From the NCBI GenBank assembly GCA_904066235.2, contig CAJFCV020000006.1:4278001-4342000 (forward strand): a stretch of DNA of 64,000 nt, read 5' to 3'. The DNA is from Bursaphelenchus xylophilus (taxonomy: Eukaryota; Nematoda; Chromadorea; Rhabditida; Aphelenchoididae). The position numbers were made by a program, and so were the translations under genes. The notes beneath the pieces are model-generated. The model saw nothing but the letters and a program-made list of their open reading frames with translations, did not search any database and was not told the DNA's origin. Positions 32,024-43,142 of the stretch are shown here, in pieces. How positions within the stretch are numbered: position 1 is the stretch's first letter; every line of letters starts with the position of its first letter.

Positions 32024-34499
32024 ATGGCAAAGCCTGCTGTTGCGAAAGAAAATACGCGAAAGGTAAGACTTTATATTATTCTTGAAGTTTAGGTATTCAT
32101 ACATTCAGATTTTTGGTTGAATGGAAGGCTAGTGGCACATAAATTGGTTTTAAAGGTGCTTTTGGTAATGAGTAAATAGCTTTATAAATTGTTGTGCTAA
32201 ATTTTGAGATTTTGTATGTCATACTTGCAACCTAAAACGGGTCGTTGAGGCATTCGTGACACCAATTTTTTGATTTATGTACCTTCCCCTTCTAAAAATC
32301 AGATAAAGCACCACATTTTTTGAGTGTTTCATTTTATTCAATGTCTTCTCAACAGCTGAAGGTCCTTATTGTGTTGGCCAGGTCTTCTTTTTTTTTTCTT
32401 TGATATAAAAACCCGCCATTTTATATCGTCCTTCGCAAAGAAACTGATTCAAAATAAAATTTTCAGACTCCAATGAAAACAGATGATGTCAAAACAACCT
32501 GGGATTATTTGAAGACAATCCTGCAGAAAATTGCTCACAATGACACAGCGGACCTCTCGTTTGATCTGATTTACACAAATGTTGCGTCAATGGTGGAAAA
32601 TAATGCCGGCAACGTGGTTTACAATGGAAGTGCGGATGTTTTGAAGGAACTGTTGGGAGAAGTAAGCAATTTATGACATTTTTGTATTGGATTTAGGTAA
32701 TATTTGGGAGAAAACCATTGATTTATCCGAATTTTGTCAAGGATAATATAAAAGTTCTTCAATTTTCTTTTTCATTGTGGAAACTGCTAAAAGCATTATT
32801 TGTAGATGCGCCAGTCGGTTGAAGCAACTCTTGAAGATCCCAATTTCATCGAGCAGCTCAAGCGGACATACCAAGATTTTCGGAAAACCGCCGGAATTAT
32901 GAAGGATGTTCTGATGTATTTGAACCGCGGTTTTATCCAAAAGAATAGGTTACCCAATATTTCTGACATGGCTATGAACCTTTACCGCCAAGAAATTATT
33001 GACCATCCGGCTGTGAAAGCAAAAATTGACGTAAGTTTTCTATTTTTGATGCAGTATTATATTACTTTAGGCAATTCTTCGGAATGGTCTCAATAATTCT
33101 CTCGCAAATGATGACCGACAAGCCTACAAGGATACCGTAGACATGTTGTCGGGTCTCGGTATCGACGGCAAGAGGTATAAAGAAGAGTTGGAGCGGAAAA
33201 TCGTCGATGACTTGACTTTAATTTATCAGCGAAAGGCTTTAGAGCTGCTGGATTTGGGATCAACTTTGGAGTATGTGAAAAGGGCTAGAGAATACATTGG
33301 CAGGGAGACTCAGATAGTTCAAGAGGGTTATGAGAAAGGAACGGCCGAGAAAATTATTCAGGTAAGATGGGCTATATTGTAGTAGGCAATTTCGGAAAGT
33401 GGACGAAGTTTTTTTACGCAGTAAGTGTTTTCAGAAGCTTTTTTCAAAGTGTTTGACTTCGCTAATACCCGGTTTCTGAATCATGTCATCTAGGAGACAT
33501 TTTATACGATGAAATGTTTCTTTCGTATAAAATGTCTCCCATGTATGAATTTTATCGATTTTGCCGAAGCAGTACCTCAAAACAAAAGAAAGTGTTGTCT
33601 CTGATAATTTTTGCTTCGGTAAGTTTTACTTTTTAGTCCTTGAAATACGAGCTAATCAGCAAACAGAAGGAGATGATCCTCAAAATCCACAATGGAATGG
33701 AAAATATGTTGGTAAATGTGAAGATTGATGATCTCCGTGAAGTGTATGAACTATTCAGCAAAGTAGATGATGGTGTGGACGCTTTGGCCGCAGAATGTTC
33801 AAGATATTTGAGGATTCGAGGGGAGGATCTCTTCCAGCAATTCAGTGGAATTGGAGGACCGGAATATTTAGAAGTATGTGGATTTTGGTCTTTCGGGAGC
33901 TCAAAGAAACTAAAGGCAATTTTGAGAATGCTTAAGATACGTCCAGTCTGCAAAAAAAATATTTTTTATTAAATTTTTGGCTATGCAGTGGCGGACCTGA
34001 TCCAGTGGCAAAAAACGTACCATTTTGCTTCCGGGAAGTATCAAAAATGTGGCCAAATGCCTCCCTTTGCGACTAAAAAACTCTGTTTTGAAGGGCCCTC
34101 ACAAAATCATAGTTTTTTTCACTTAAAGAGGAAGGTATTTTGCTACATTTTTGATACTTACCAGGTATAAAATGGTACTTTTTTTCCACTGTATCAGGTC
34201 CGCCACTGTTACGATAAGTTTTGAATTCTTTTGAATTTATAAAAAAAAGGTCTTAATTTATGTAAACATCAAAGAAATTGCTTTTAAAAGTACCCTGTTT
34301 TCAGGAAATCATCCAGCTCAAAGAAGTTTTCGACCGTTTTCTCAGCGAATCCTTTGACAACAGTGACACTCTCAGGACCCAAATTCAAGCTGATTTCGAT
34401 TACTTCCTCACACTTGAACAGAACATCTCCCAGGCGAATGACGACAACGCCGTTCTCCATAACAATGAACCTGATTATGGCGAGGAAAGTGACGCCTGA
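32024..34499 (+). CDS. Short cullin (CUL3-like N-terminal half only)
   Basis: Six exons: 32024-32062, 32467-32661, 32806-33030, 33071-33361, 33637-33873, 34305-34499; 1182 bp, 393 residues. It aligns along its length with the N-terminal cullin-repeat part of the complete CUL3 on the opposite strand: T-x-W-D-Y-L-K, L-S-F-D-L-I-Y, K-D-V-L-M-Y-L-N-R, E-Y-V-K-R-A-R-E-Y-I, and a last exon [17 protein letters not shown]. It stops, after an acidic tail, just where the cullin-homology domain should start. Absent are the RBX1-binding region, the winged-helix domain and the neddylation Lys. Such a protein could still bind BTB adaptors but not build an active ligase; that role is inferred. Exon order and several lengths match CUL3, so it is a duplicate, not a misread. 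Confidence 0.85.
33493..33539. repeat. 17 bp inverted repeat in intron
   Basis: GGAGACATTTTATACGA is followed after 13 bases by its exact complement TCGTATAAAATGTCTCC. The arm contains the CATTTTATACG word that also occurs upstream of two members of the three-gene family. Confidence 0.7.
33986..34208. mobile_element. MITE with CAGTGGCGGACCTGAT ends, 223 bp
   Basis: Left end CAGTGGCGGACCTGATCCAG and right end CTGTATCAGGTCCGCCACTG are inverted copies with one or two differences. It lies inside the last intron of the short cullin gene. A clear target duplication is not visible. Both arms also carry a second inverted match (ACCATTTT and AAAATGGT). Confidence 0.75.
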
Positions 34500-35162
34500 A
34501 CTCAATTTTTGAGCTTTACATATATATAACATATAGTGTAAGGTTATTTCTTTAATTTATACTTACTGAGTAAACCAATACGGGTTATAAATAGTTTGAA
34601 TTGGCGGATCGAACACTCTGGTGTCCCGATTGAACACCTATTGGAATATTGGCGTTTCTTTTGCGGTTTTAAAATACGTGTTTTTTCGATATTTTATACA
34701 TTTTTTTGTTATTCCCACAACCTCCAAAGCAGCACGGTTTACATTTAATTCACACAAAAACTTCCAAAAAACGAAAGAAACGTAAATTCCAACGAAAAAC
34801 AAGGGAAAAAAGGATGACACACAAGAAAAGAAACTTTCAAAAACAATATTTTATTTCGAAATGAAACACGGGTAGGAAAATATGAAAACTTTCGGGGAGA
34901 AATTTAATAAGATTAAGGATTGAGGGCAATGCGAAAAATTCCGAGTTTTGGATATTACACTTGAGGCTGAAATACGAAATGAAATTTGAATGAAACAACT
35001 GCTCAAAACTGGCGGAATTGTGGTCACAGCGCAGATTTAGACTTCATAATTGATTAAAAAGTGGCCCGTTTACGAGAAAACGTTAGTTTAGACACATAAT
35101 TTATCGACCGGTCGACTCGGTATTACAAATCTACAGAAGCCCGGGTTAGGCATAATACAAGT
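34500..35162. other. Convergent intergenic region
   Basis: Lies between the 3' ends of the short cullin and CUL3. It contains a minus-strand AATAAA near 34848 for CUL3 and no other coding signal. Confidence 0.55.
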
Positions 35163-38100
35163 TTACGCGACGTAGTGGTACACGCGGTGGTCGTTTTGGT
35201 CGCGTTTTAGGTACTCGCGTTCGATCAGACTCTCGATTCGCTTCTTGATTACACTTGGGTCGGGCATGAAGCGGATCTTCAGCTGATTCGTTACCTGAAA
35301 ATTTAAATTTACTACCCGCAGCGACTGCTATTTGATTTTCACAGCTAATCAGCTCTATTTAGACCAAAAACGTCACAAATTTTTTTCCAAAATTTATATT
35401 ACACTAGGCAAAATTTGATGGGAAATCTCAATTTTCGACGTTCTATTTGGCTATATACCCCCTTAAATTGACTTCTAAGCCCAAATTGCTATTTGATTTT
35501 CACTGGCAATCGACTATCTATTCCAAAAACCCCACAAGATTCTTCCAAAATTTATATTACACTAGGCAAAATTTTTTTGAAAAATCTCAATTTCAGATTT
35601 CTATTTGGCCATATACCCCTTTAAATTGATTTCTAAGCTCAAATTTGTTAAAAAAAAACTAACCTCGGTGATGAGATCATTGTGTAGCGACTTCTTTCTG
35701 GCCTTCATAATCCTCACAATGGCCGCTTCAATCTCATGTTTCCTGTCATCATTGACCTTTTCCCTGGTCTCTTTTCTTTCGGGTTCCGTCTCTCCTCGCC
35801 CCGACACCATCTGAATTTTGATTCTAGTCAGCTTGGAAGTGAATCCATCGTTCACAACGAACTCATCCTCATCCGCCAGCTCCTTTCCGTTTCCTTTGGT
35901 CCGACTCAAGATCCGCTGACTCACTTTTCCCATGGCCAAGGACATCAAAGCCCGCTTAAAGTCCTTGTCTGCAATTTTCGTGGCTTCCCTCAGGTCTTTG
36001 AGGGTGTATTTGGGGCGTTCGTTGAACTTCATCAGGATCACCATGTGGTGGGTGTAGCACTGCAGAATTTTGTGTTCTTCCCGGCGGGCGACGGCGTTTG
36101 AGGGGCCGGCTTCCTGAAGAAAATCAAAATTTAAATTATTCCAATTGTTCCAAACGTCTCCCATCCCCCATTTCACTGTCCAATCACCCTAAAAATTCCC
36201 CTCAACTCACCGAACTATCCATGTTTTGAGCTCCATAAAAGATGGCTTTCACATCCGCAGATCCCAACGCCGGGTTCAACGCGATTCTTCGTCCATTATG
36301 TTTGGATACATAGAATGCCGAGAAGGCGTCGAACGCTTGCTTGGCACTAAGTGGTAATTCACACGGCTCCGACTGATTCGTTGGCCAATAAACCTTCGTG
36401 AGGACGTTCACCGACAAATCAATGTGACTTTGGTCAGTTTCTGGGTTCGCGTTCAAATGGGCGTGGTATTCGTCGGTGATGGTTTCTGAGAGGGCCATGT
36501 CCTTGAACATTCCTTCCAGTTTCGACGTGAATTGGCATCCACATTCGGTCTGAAAATAAAAATTATGTTTTCCGTCGTAAAATGACTATTATTTTGCGTA
36601 AGAATTCTCTCAAATTCCGAAATTTTCTATGAAAACCTTTTCTATTTTTTTTATTTTTAAGATCGCATCATAAACTACCAATATTAATAACGAAAGTCCA
36701 AAAAAATATATCGTATTTTAGGGAAATTTTCTCAGAAATCAAAAATCTTCTCGTCTAACATATTCAATACTATACTATCATTTTATCTGACTTTAGAATG
36801 CAAAAAACACAAAAAAAAATCCCAAAAATTATATAACTTTATATTCCACAATTCTACATTCCCAATTTTTCCTCTCCAAACCCCCAAACTTTCACTATCT
36901 TACACCATCCAACCTCTACTTACCCTTAGCTTGGCGATCATGCTCTTTTCCGAGTCATCACTGACACTTTTTCCGAACAACAATCTCCTGCATAGGTGTT
37001 GTTTATAGTAACGTTCAAAGACATCTTTCTCCTGCAGGAACTTGAAGAGGATCATAGACTTGTCCAGTACTTGCTCAGCATCGTTTTCATTGACACTTCT
37101 TAGACCCTTCTTCAGCTTATCATCAATATAAAGGGACAAATATTCGGGCGATTTCTGGGACAAATTGAAGAAGTAGACAAAGTCCGACTGCATTTTTTGC
37201 TTGATAACCGTATCGTTGCAAAAGGATTCGCTGAGGAATCGGTCAAACAAGTCTTTAAGGTCGATCATTTGCTAAAATGATCCGATTATCTCCAAAATCC
37301 AGTTCAATACGAGCAAATTTTATCTTCTCCTACCTGGATGAACTGGACTCCATTTGTATTCTCATTTTCTTGGACCAGCGATTGCCCTCGAGATCTGAGA
37401 TAACTGGACATGAACTCGGTCATCACTGCGACTCCTTCTGGCACTTTTCGGAACAATTCGTACATGGAGCGGAGCTCTGAGATCTTCTCATTGGTCAGCA
37501 TGAACACCATGCCGGAGTTGGTCATTCCGATGACCGCGCGCATGTGGGCTTCGATCAATTCGGATTTTAGGACCTGAAATTATCTTATTCAGTATTTTCA
37601 GTTACCAAAATTTTCAAAATCCCACAAGAACTCACCTTAATAATCTTGGCTTCGGTTCGTTTGTCCAAATATTTTTCCGCTCTCTGGGCCTCGTCTTCCA
37701 GACACTCATTGACCCTCTTGATATAAGCCGAAGCTGAGTTCTGTTCCAGGAATTTCTGAGCTGCATTTTTGTAGAACTCAGCCGACTCATGGAGGAAGAG
37801 ATTCTCGAATTGTTCTTCATAGTAACTCCTGTCGTCCAGGCCAAGAGCGGCAAGCATTTGGATGGCATTCTTCAAGCTGAGCCACTCAATGGCTTCTTTT
37901 TGGCGTTCTGAGGCAATCATGGACAACAACGTAGCCTAAAACAATATGATAAGTAAAAATTTTTTATATTACACTTGACATCAAGTGCAATATTGGAAAA
38001 AAATAAAGTTCAAATCCTTCTCATCCCCATAAAACCCCTCCCAAAATACCATCAACTGCCTTACCTTTAAATGCGAATTGATAGAGGCATGATCAATGAC

Positions 38101-39258
38101 TTCATTTCGGAACAATCTCAATCCCAAGTTATAAACCTTTTCCACTTTCGCTTGTTCCACGTACACTCTGTCCATGTACATTAAAATATCTCTGATCATA
38201 GTCATAGCCGTTTCATGGTCTTGCCAGACCCTATTTAGTGTGTCTAAGAAGCGATTCCCTCCAATTGATTCTTCCACTTGTCGACAGACCTAAAATCAGG
38301 TCCAAAATTGTTCAAATCCTTCAAATTCGTACCTAAAACACAACAAAAAAAAGAGCAAAAAACTTACATCAAAGGCTAAATGTTGTGTTAGGACCTCGAT
38401 GAGGCCATTATACAGGATTTCTCCCCGTTTATTGAGCACCATATTATATGAATTTCTGTAGAGTTCTTCAAATGATAAACCAGAATGTTTCTTCTGGAGG
38501 ATTTCGTTGAGAGCATTCTTGAGCATGTCCCAAATAGTTTGGACCACATCGTCGTCAATGGTCCTCTGAAATCAACGAGTTTATGATAATTTTCGAGGCT
38601 GTTTTACTTTTTCGAAAATTTTATCCAAATTTTTATCATCAAGGCTCGACTTTCGGGTGCCGGCCGATTCGGAAAGCCGCCGACAACATTTGCTCGCGAA
38701 TCCCAAAATCTTCCGGCAACTTTTTCTTCCCATTCCAAAGCTACGAAATTCGCCGGTTCGCCGACACCTTTTTTTGCATTTCCCCGCCCCTTTTTCCACA
38801 GCAAGTCATAGGAAAAGATGCCAAAGGCACCAAAAAATTGAGTGGAATCAGAAACGAGAAGTTTGTTGTCAGATCCATGGCAAAAAAATTGTCCTACGAA
38901 ATCCAAATTCTGCCTGCACCTAAAATTTGCTTGTCTGCAGGCGAATTTCGATCGTTTTGAAAAAATTTCGACGCGGAACACCAGCCTTATATTATCAATA
39001 TCGGGGCTGATGTTACAATTGGCCAGAATGTCGTTTATTACTACTACTTAAGCAAGATTGGACCAAAAATAGCCGCATAGTGCCGCGAACCAGCTTTGCG
39101 ACATCTTGCACCAAAAAGATATCGCAAAAACTTTCGATTTTACCCACTTTTGAATATTACACTACCTAAATTCCGAAAAATTCAAATCCAAAATAACTTA
39201 CTGGGAATTGTCTAATCTTCGGTTTACTGGCTACATGTCGATTCGGTTGTCTACTCAT
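35163..39258 (-). CDS. cul-3: Cullin-3, complete
   Basis: Scaffold of CRL3 ubiquitin ligases, binding BTB-domain adaptors at the N-terminus and RBX1 at the C-terminus. Nine exons on the minus strand: 39202-39258, 38368-38565, 38065-38289, 37636-37935, 37334-37573, 36924-37271, 36211-36549, 35664-36113, 35163-35294; 2289 bp, 762 residues, the normal CUL3 length. Diagnostic segments: [57 protein letters not shown], and the neddylation region [11 protein letters not shown] with its Lys, then the C-terminal H-Y-V-A. All domains are intact. The first intron is about 640 bp. The assignment is certain; the orthologue symbol follows worm usage. Confidence 0.96.
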
Positions 39259-41070
39259 TTCGGTACCACCGCTTTTTGTCTCTGTCAAAGCGAAAAATGA
39301 TCGTGTCTTTCAATTCGGATGGTACTTTCCAAGTTTGAGGGTTGAAAAGACTAAAAAAAGAGGTTCAATCTATAAAAACCAAGTTGTATTCGGCAAGATA
39401 GGGTGGTGGAATCACAAAACACGAAAATTAATCGATAATTTTTTCGGGAAAAAATAGGATTTTTTTGACAAAAATGGGGGTAAAATAAGGTCAAAAAGTG
39501 CCGAAAGTAAAGATAAATTTAAAATACGTTTATGGTTTCGTCAGTTACCTCTTGAAATAAAGCCAAAATAACCTCAAACATTCAAATTGCATAATAAATC
39601 GGAAAAATTGGTCTAGAGCAACATAAAACTTCAAAAAATTTACTCGAACAAAATAAAAATATAAAAATATACCTAAAATCTCTTGAAAGTATATTCCCTG
39701 GAGTATTCCCATCATTTTTGATTACATTCCCCGAAAATCGCTTACTCTTTTTCGATCTTTTTTCCTATCCCCCACCTGTTCGAAAGCTTACCCCCGACGA
39801 CTGTCTTCTTATCCGATTTTCTCATTGCTTTTATTATTCTAACACGTGATCAACAAGGGTAACCAAAAGGCATCAAAATTATTTTTCGAATATCGATCAA
39901 TCCATCTTGTTAGTAGCTTCTTTTCATAAAAAATTAATATCAAAATTGATGTAATCTTACGTCTCACCCCACGAAACATCTTATCCTAGCTACTGAACGT
40001 ACTAAATAATATTTATTATCGCATCTTCCCCACAAATTTCAAAAATTCCCAAATCTTCTCATGGATAATATAAAAAATCATCACAAATCGTCCAAGCACA
40101 TCTTAACCGTATAAAAAATTGTTGTCAGTTGGGCAGAAAAACAATTTGAGCCCAGCTACTGGCGGAAAACATAAGAAAAACACAAAGGGAACCTTCAAAA
40201 TGGGAAATAAGTGATGGTTTGGAGCTTCAAAAACAAGGGAGATCTTTGTCTATCGATAAGAAAAATGATTTAGAATGCGCTAAAACATCTTATTCGCTCG
40301 TTATCTACTCGTCCTAACCGGAAGAAAGCACTGAAATCGATTAACAGTACACTCGGCTCCTAGTGTAATATAAATTTTATGGCAAAATGTAAAAATGTTG
40401 CTAAAAATAGTAGAAAAAGTTCCATTTCTATGGAGAGACAAAATTTCCAGGCAAAATAAGTCGCTCTCGACCAAAATTACGCTATAAAACCGCCCGGATC
40501 GAGCAGATTTAGCCACAACGACCTTCGAAATTAACTCTCCCGTCCTTCGAAGAGCGGTTTAACACTACTAATAACAAATTTCAACTTTTTTCCATCGCAA
40601 GTGACCCCCAATTCTCTCTCGGCCTTCATGAAAAAAGACGAGTCGAGAGAGAAAAGCGACTGTCTTCATAAAGCTTTTTCTCTGCCCGTCTCTTCCTTCC
40701 GCGCACTCTCTCGCTTTTATTAGTCGGAATTCGGGAAAAGCGACGGGAATGGGGGAAATTGGGATAAATTTGATATCTGCGGACGGGAATAATGCTCTTA
40801 CAATCGGAAGTCTTGACTTTAGCGATCAAAGTTCAGTAATTATTGTTCAATTTTTCATGTACAATATAAATTTTTGATCAAACCATATAAAAAAAGGCAA
40901 ATTAAACATAAAATAGCGCATAAAAGGCTCGAATTCGAAGAAATAAATATAAATTGACTGCCAAATACAGCTACTTTATACCAATATGTCATCCATCAGG
41001 AAATCCTCGAGAAAATCTATCTTTATTCCACTTCCATTTTGTATACAAAAAGTGAGTTTACACCTAAATT
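39259..41070. other. Intergenic region upstream of CUL3
   Basis: AT-rich, 1.8 kb, without a supported gene. It presumably contains the CUL3 promoter. A block rich in CTCTC and GCGCACTCTCTC near 40680-40725 resembles a dispersed motif seen elsewhere in the window. Confidence 0.5.
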
Positions 41071-41453
41071 TTAAAGTTCCTGGAAGCCATTCTTATGTCT
41101 GTACCCCAACTTCCGAGCCACTCCTTCGTAGACTGGGGATGGTGCAACATGGGCGACCAAACGGTGTCCTCCTTTGCCTGTGGGAGCAGCAACTTTCTCC
41201 TGAAAAATGATGGTGAAATACGTCTCTCAAAATTATGGCAAAATACGATCAGTGTTCCTTCTTCTTCGTACGTAACTAAAATTCAAAACAAAAAATTAGA
41301 AGAGCTTACCACCGGATCAAAGAAATGGGAGAAAGCTTCTCGGAGCTCGGAAGGAGCAGAGTCTGGGATCTTTCTGGAGGTTGGCTTACCATGAGCAAGT
41401 CGGGTTGAGAGTTGTTCGACCGACTTGGCCGCTCTCAGCGTGTTTTTCAACAT
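41071..41453 (-). CDS. Small basic protein, probably mitochondrial, unknown
   Basis: Two exons, 41310-41453 and 41071-41199, 273 bp, 90 residues. The ATG directly follows TTTTCAG on the minus strand, a typical trans-splice acceptor. The N-terminus M-L-K-N-T-L-R-A-A-K-S has the Arg/Lys-rich, acid-free amphipathic character of a mitochondrial targeting peptide. The second exon reads E-K-V-A-A-P-T-G-K-G-G-H-R-L and G-Y-R-H-K-N-G-F-Q-E-L. An alternative donor inside exon 1 (GTAAGC after C-T-C-A-T-G) does not fit the second exon's phase. It lies 255 bp from the CISD-type gene on the same strand, so a two-gene operon of mitochondrial proteins is possible. The family is not recognised. Confidence 0.65.
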
Positions 41454-41708
41454 CTGAAACGGAAATTATATTGAACTAGGTTAGAAATTGAAGAACTGAT
41501 AATTTCTCGCGGTCTCAAAGACTCAAAATAAATCAGAATTGCCGGATCCTCCAACAAATGGCCGGAAATCAATCAAACGAATAAAAGTACCTTACAATTA
41601 ACAAAAAAATGATCAATATTCACCGTCAGGTCAACGGAAAGAAAAACTTATCAAAAGACACCGTAAAAATTTGTTTTTATTCACAATTTTCTCAATAAAT
41701 AGATTCTC

Positions 41709-42253
41709 CTAGATGGTCTTGTGGGTTCCGTCACACAAAGGCGGTGTTTTCGTGTGCTTACAACCGCACAAAAAGGCAAAACCCGTCTGATTGGGGACAA
41801 ATCTCAATGGCCGAAGAGTTGTGCAGCCTGGCTCCTTGTGCGTTCCGTCACAAAAAGGCTAAAACGCAAAGAAATAATTATAATACACAATAAGAGCGTT
41901 TCGGTAATAAACAAAAAGCAAAACGCACTTGTTTCTTCGAGTGACCACATGTGCAATATGCATATGTTCGATTCTCTTCTAATTCCACTCGAAACGGCTT
42001 CTTCTGGCAACAAATACCATGTTCAGAGACGGAGACAACTTCCGGATTCAATAATTTGAGGTTACTCAGGTCAAGTTTGGTCGAAAGTTGACGAAACGAC
42101 TGAAAACTAAAAAATAGATTTTAGACATCAAAATATAGTCACAGAAATTTGAAGCCTCGCAGAACTGAACTACCATATCTCTCTAAATATCGAAGAACAA
42201 AAAACTGTCAAATAGCTTACATTAAACGCTTTTAATTTGGCTCGGAGCATCAT
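41709..42253 (-). CDS. CDGSH iron-sulfur domain protein, CISD3 type (two CDGSH motifs)
   Basis: Three exons: 42221-42253, 41929-42099, 41709-41858; 354 bp, 117 residues. CISD3/MiNT-type proteins sit in the mitochondrial matrix and bind two redox-active 2Fe-2S clusters, each held by three Cys and one His. Both motifs are complete: Y-C-T-C-G-H-S-K-K-Q-P-F-C-D-G-T-H and L-C-G-C-K-H-T-K-T-P-P-L-C-D-G-T-H. The N-terminus M-M-L-R-A-K-L-K-A-F-N with F-R-Q-L-S-T looks like a matrix-targeting sequence, and there is no transmembrane helix, which separates it from CISD1/2. The middle exon junction falls inside the first CDGSH motif. Confidence 0.92.
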
Positions 42254-43142
42254 GGAAATAATTCTTGAGTTGTTGGCGGAAGCAAAGAATGGACCAGCTA
42301 AAAAGCTGTTAAAAACGCAGAATGAAGAGCCAAAAAATCCACCGGAAGTTTGCAAATTTGCTCTCGAATTGCTGAATTTTCATTTTTTCGCAAACTTGTG
42401 CCTGTTGCAGAATGCCAAAGAATTGTTTGGCATTAGTTGTTTGCGTGATGGATCATCGAAGAAAGAGCTGCATTGTGATTTTTGTAGGAATCAGATATCC
42501 CTGTGTAATGAAAACTCAAAAAAAGCAAAAGTTTGTCCTGTATTATTAATAGTTGTCGCCTTGACCGTCAGTTATGATCATTGATATATTATCCATGACA
42601 CTAATGTTAAAAAATTTCATTTTTTTTGATCGCACTACGACTCCATTACGATTTTTGTAGTCAACATTATCAAAGATCGGCTCCAAATCCTCTTCCAAAC
42701 CCACACATTGTTTGTCCGCCACCGATATCAACACTACAAAATGTGCAAGAAGACAGATTGCCGACCAAGTTGCGTTGCCTTCTCTCCGTTAGACTACTTT
42801 AAATCGAGGCTTCTTCCAACCCCGCAGAGGACTCCAAAATACAGCAAATCACAGTTCCCGAAGCCTCCAGGAAGAGTGCTTTGAGTTCTTTTTCGTTGAT
42901 CTTCCACATGGGAAAGGAATGGACTTTGGGCGGTGTTCTTTGAACTGATAGCCGCCGTTTGTTTCTTTTCCCAGGTGGAGAACGGAACGAAGAGCGACGA
43001 GCACTCGACGCTCCTCAGCGACGGGCTTATATCAAAAAACGGGGGGCTTTTTCGGTTTAATCAATCGATTGACGCTTAAAAAGTAATTTCCGTGTAATTA
43101 ACCCATTTTAAGGGCAAATCTGGTGCGATTTTTGAACGCCAA
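42254..43142. other. Intergenic, unresolved short ORFs on both strands
   Basis: Upstream region shared by the minus-strand CISD-type gene and the plus-strand nuclear receptor. Between about 42730 and 42960 short open frames with protein-like composition exist on both strands (on + a start reading M-C-K-K-T-D-C-R-P). I could not choose between them and call no gene. A GC-rich segment near 42970-43030 may be promoter. Confidence 0.4.

Noticed and set aside
38583..38981. ORFs in the first CUL3 intron
   Set aside because: Open on both strands at once, bounded by good splice sites of CUL3, with no domain or splice links of their own.
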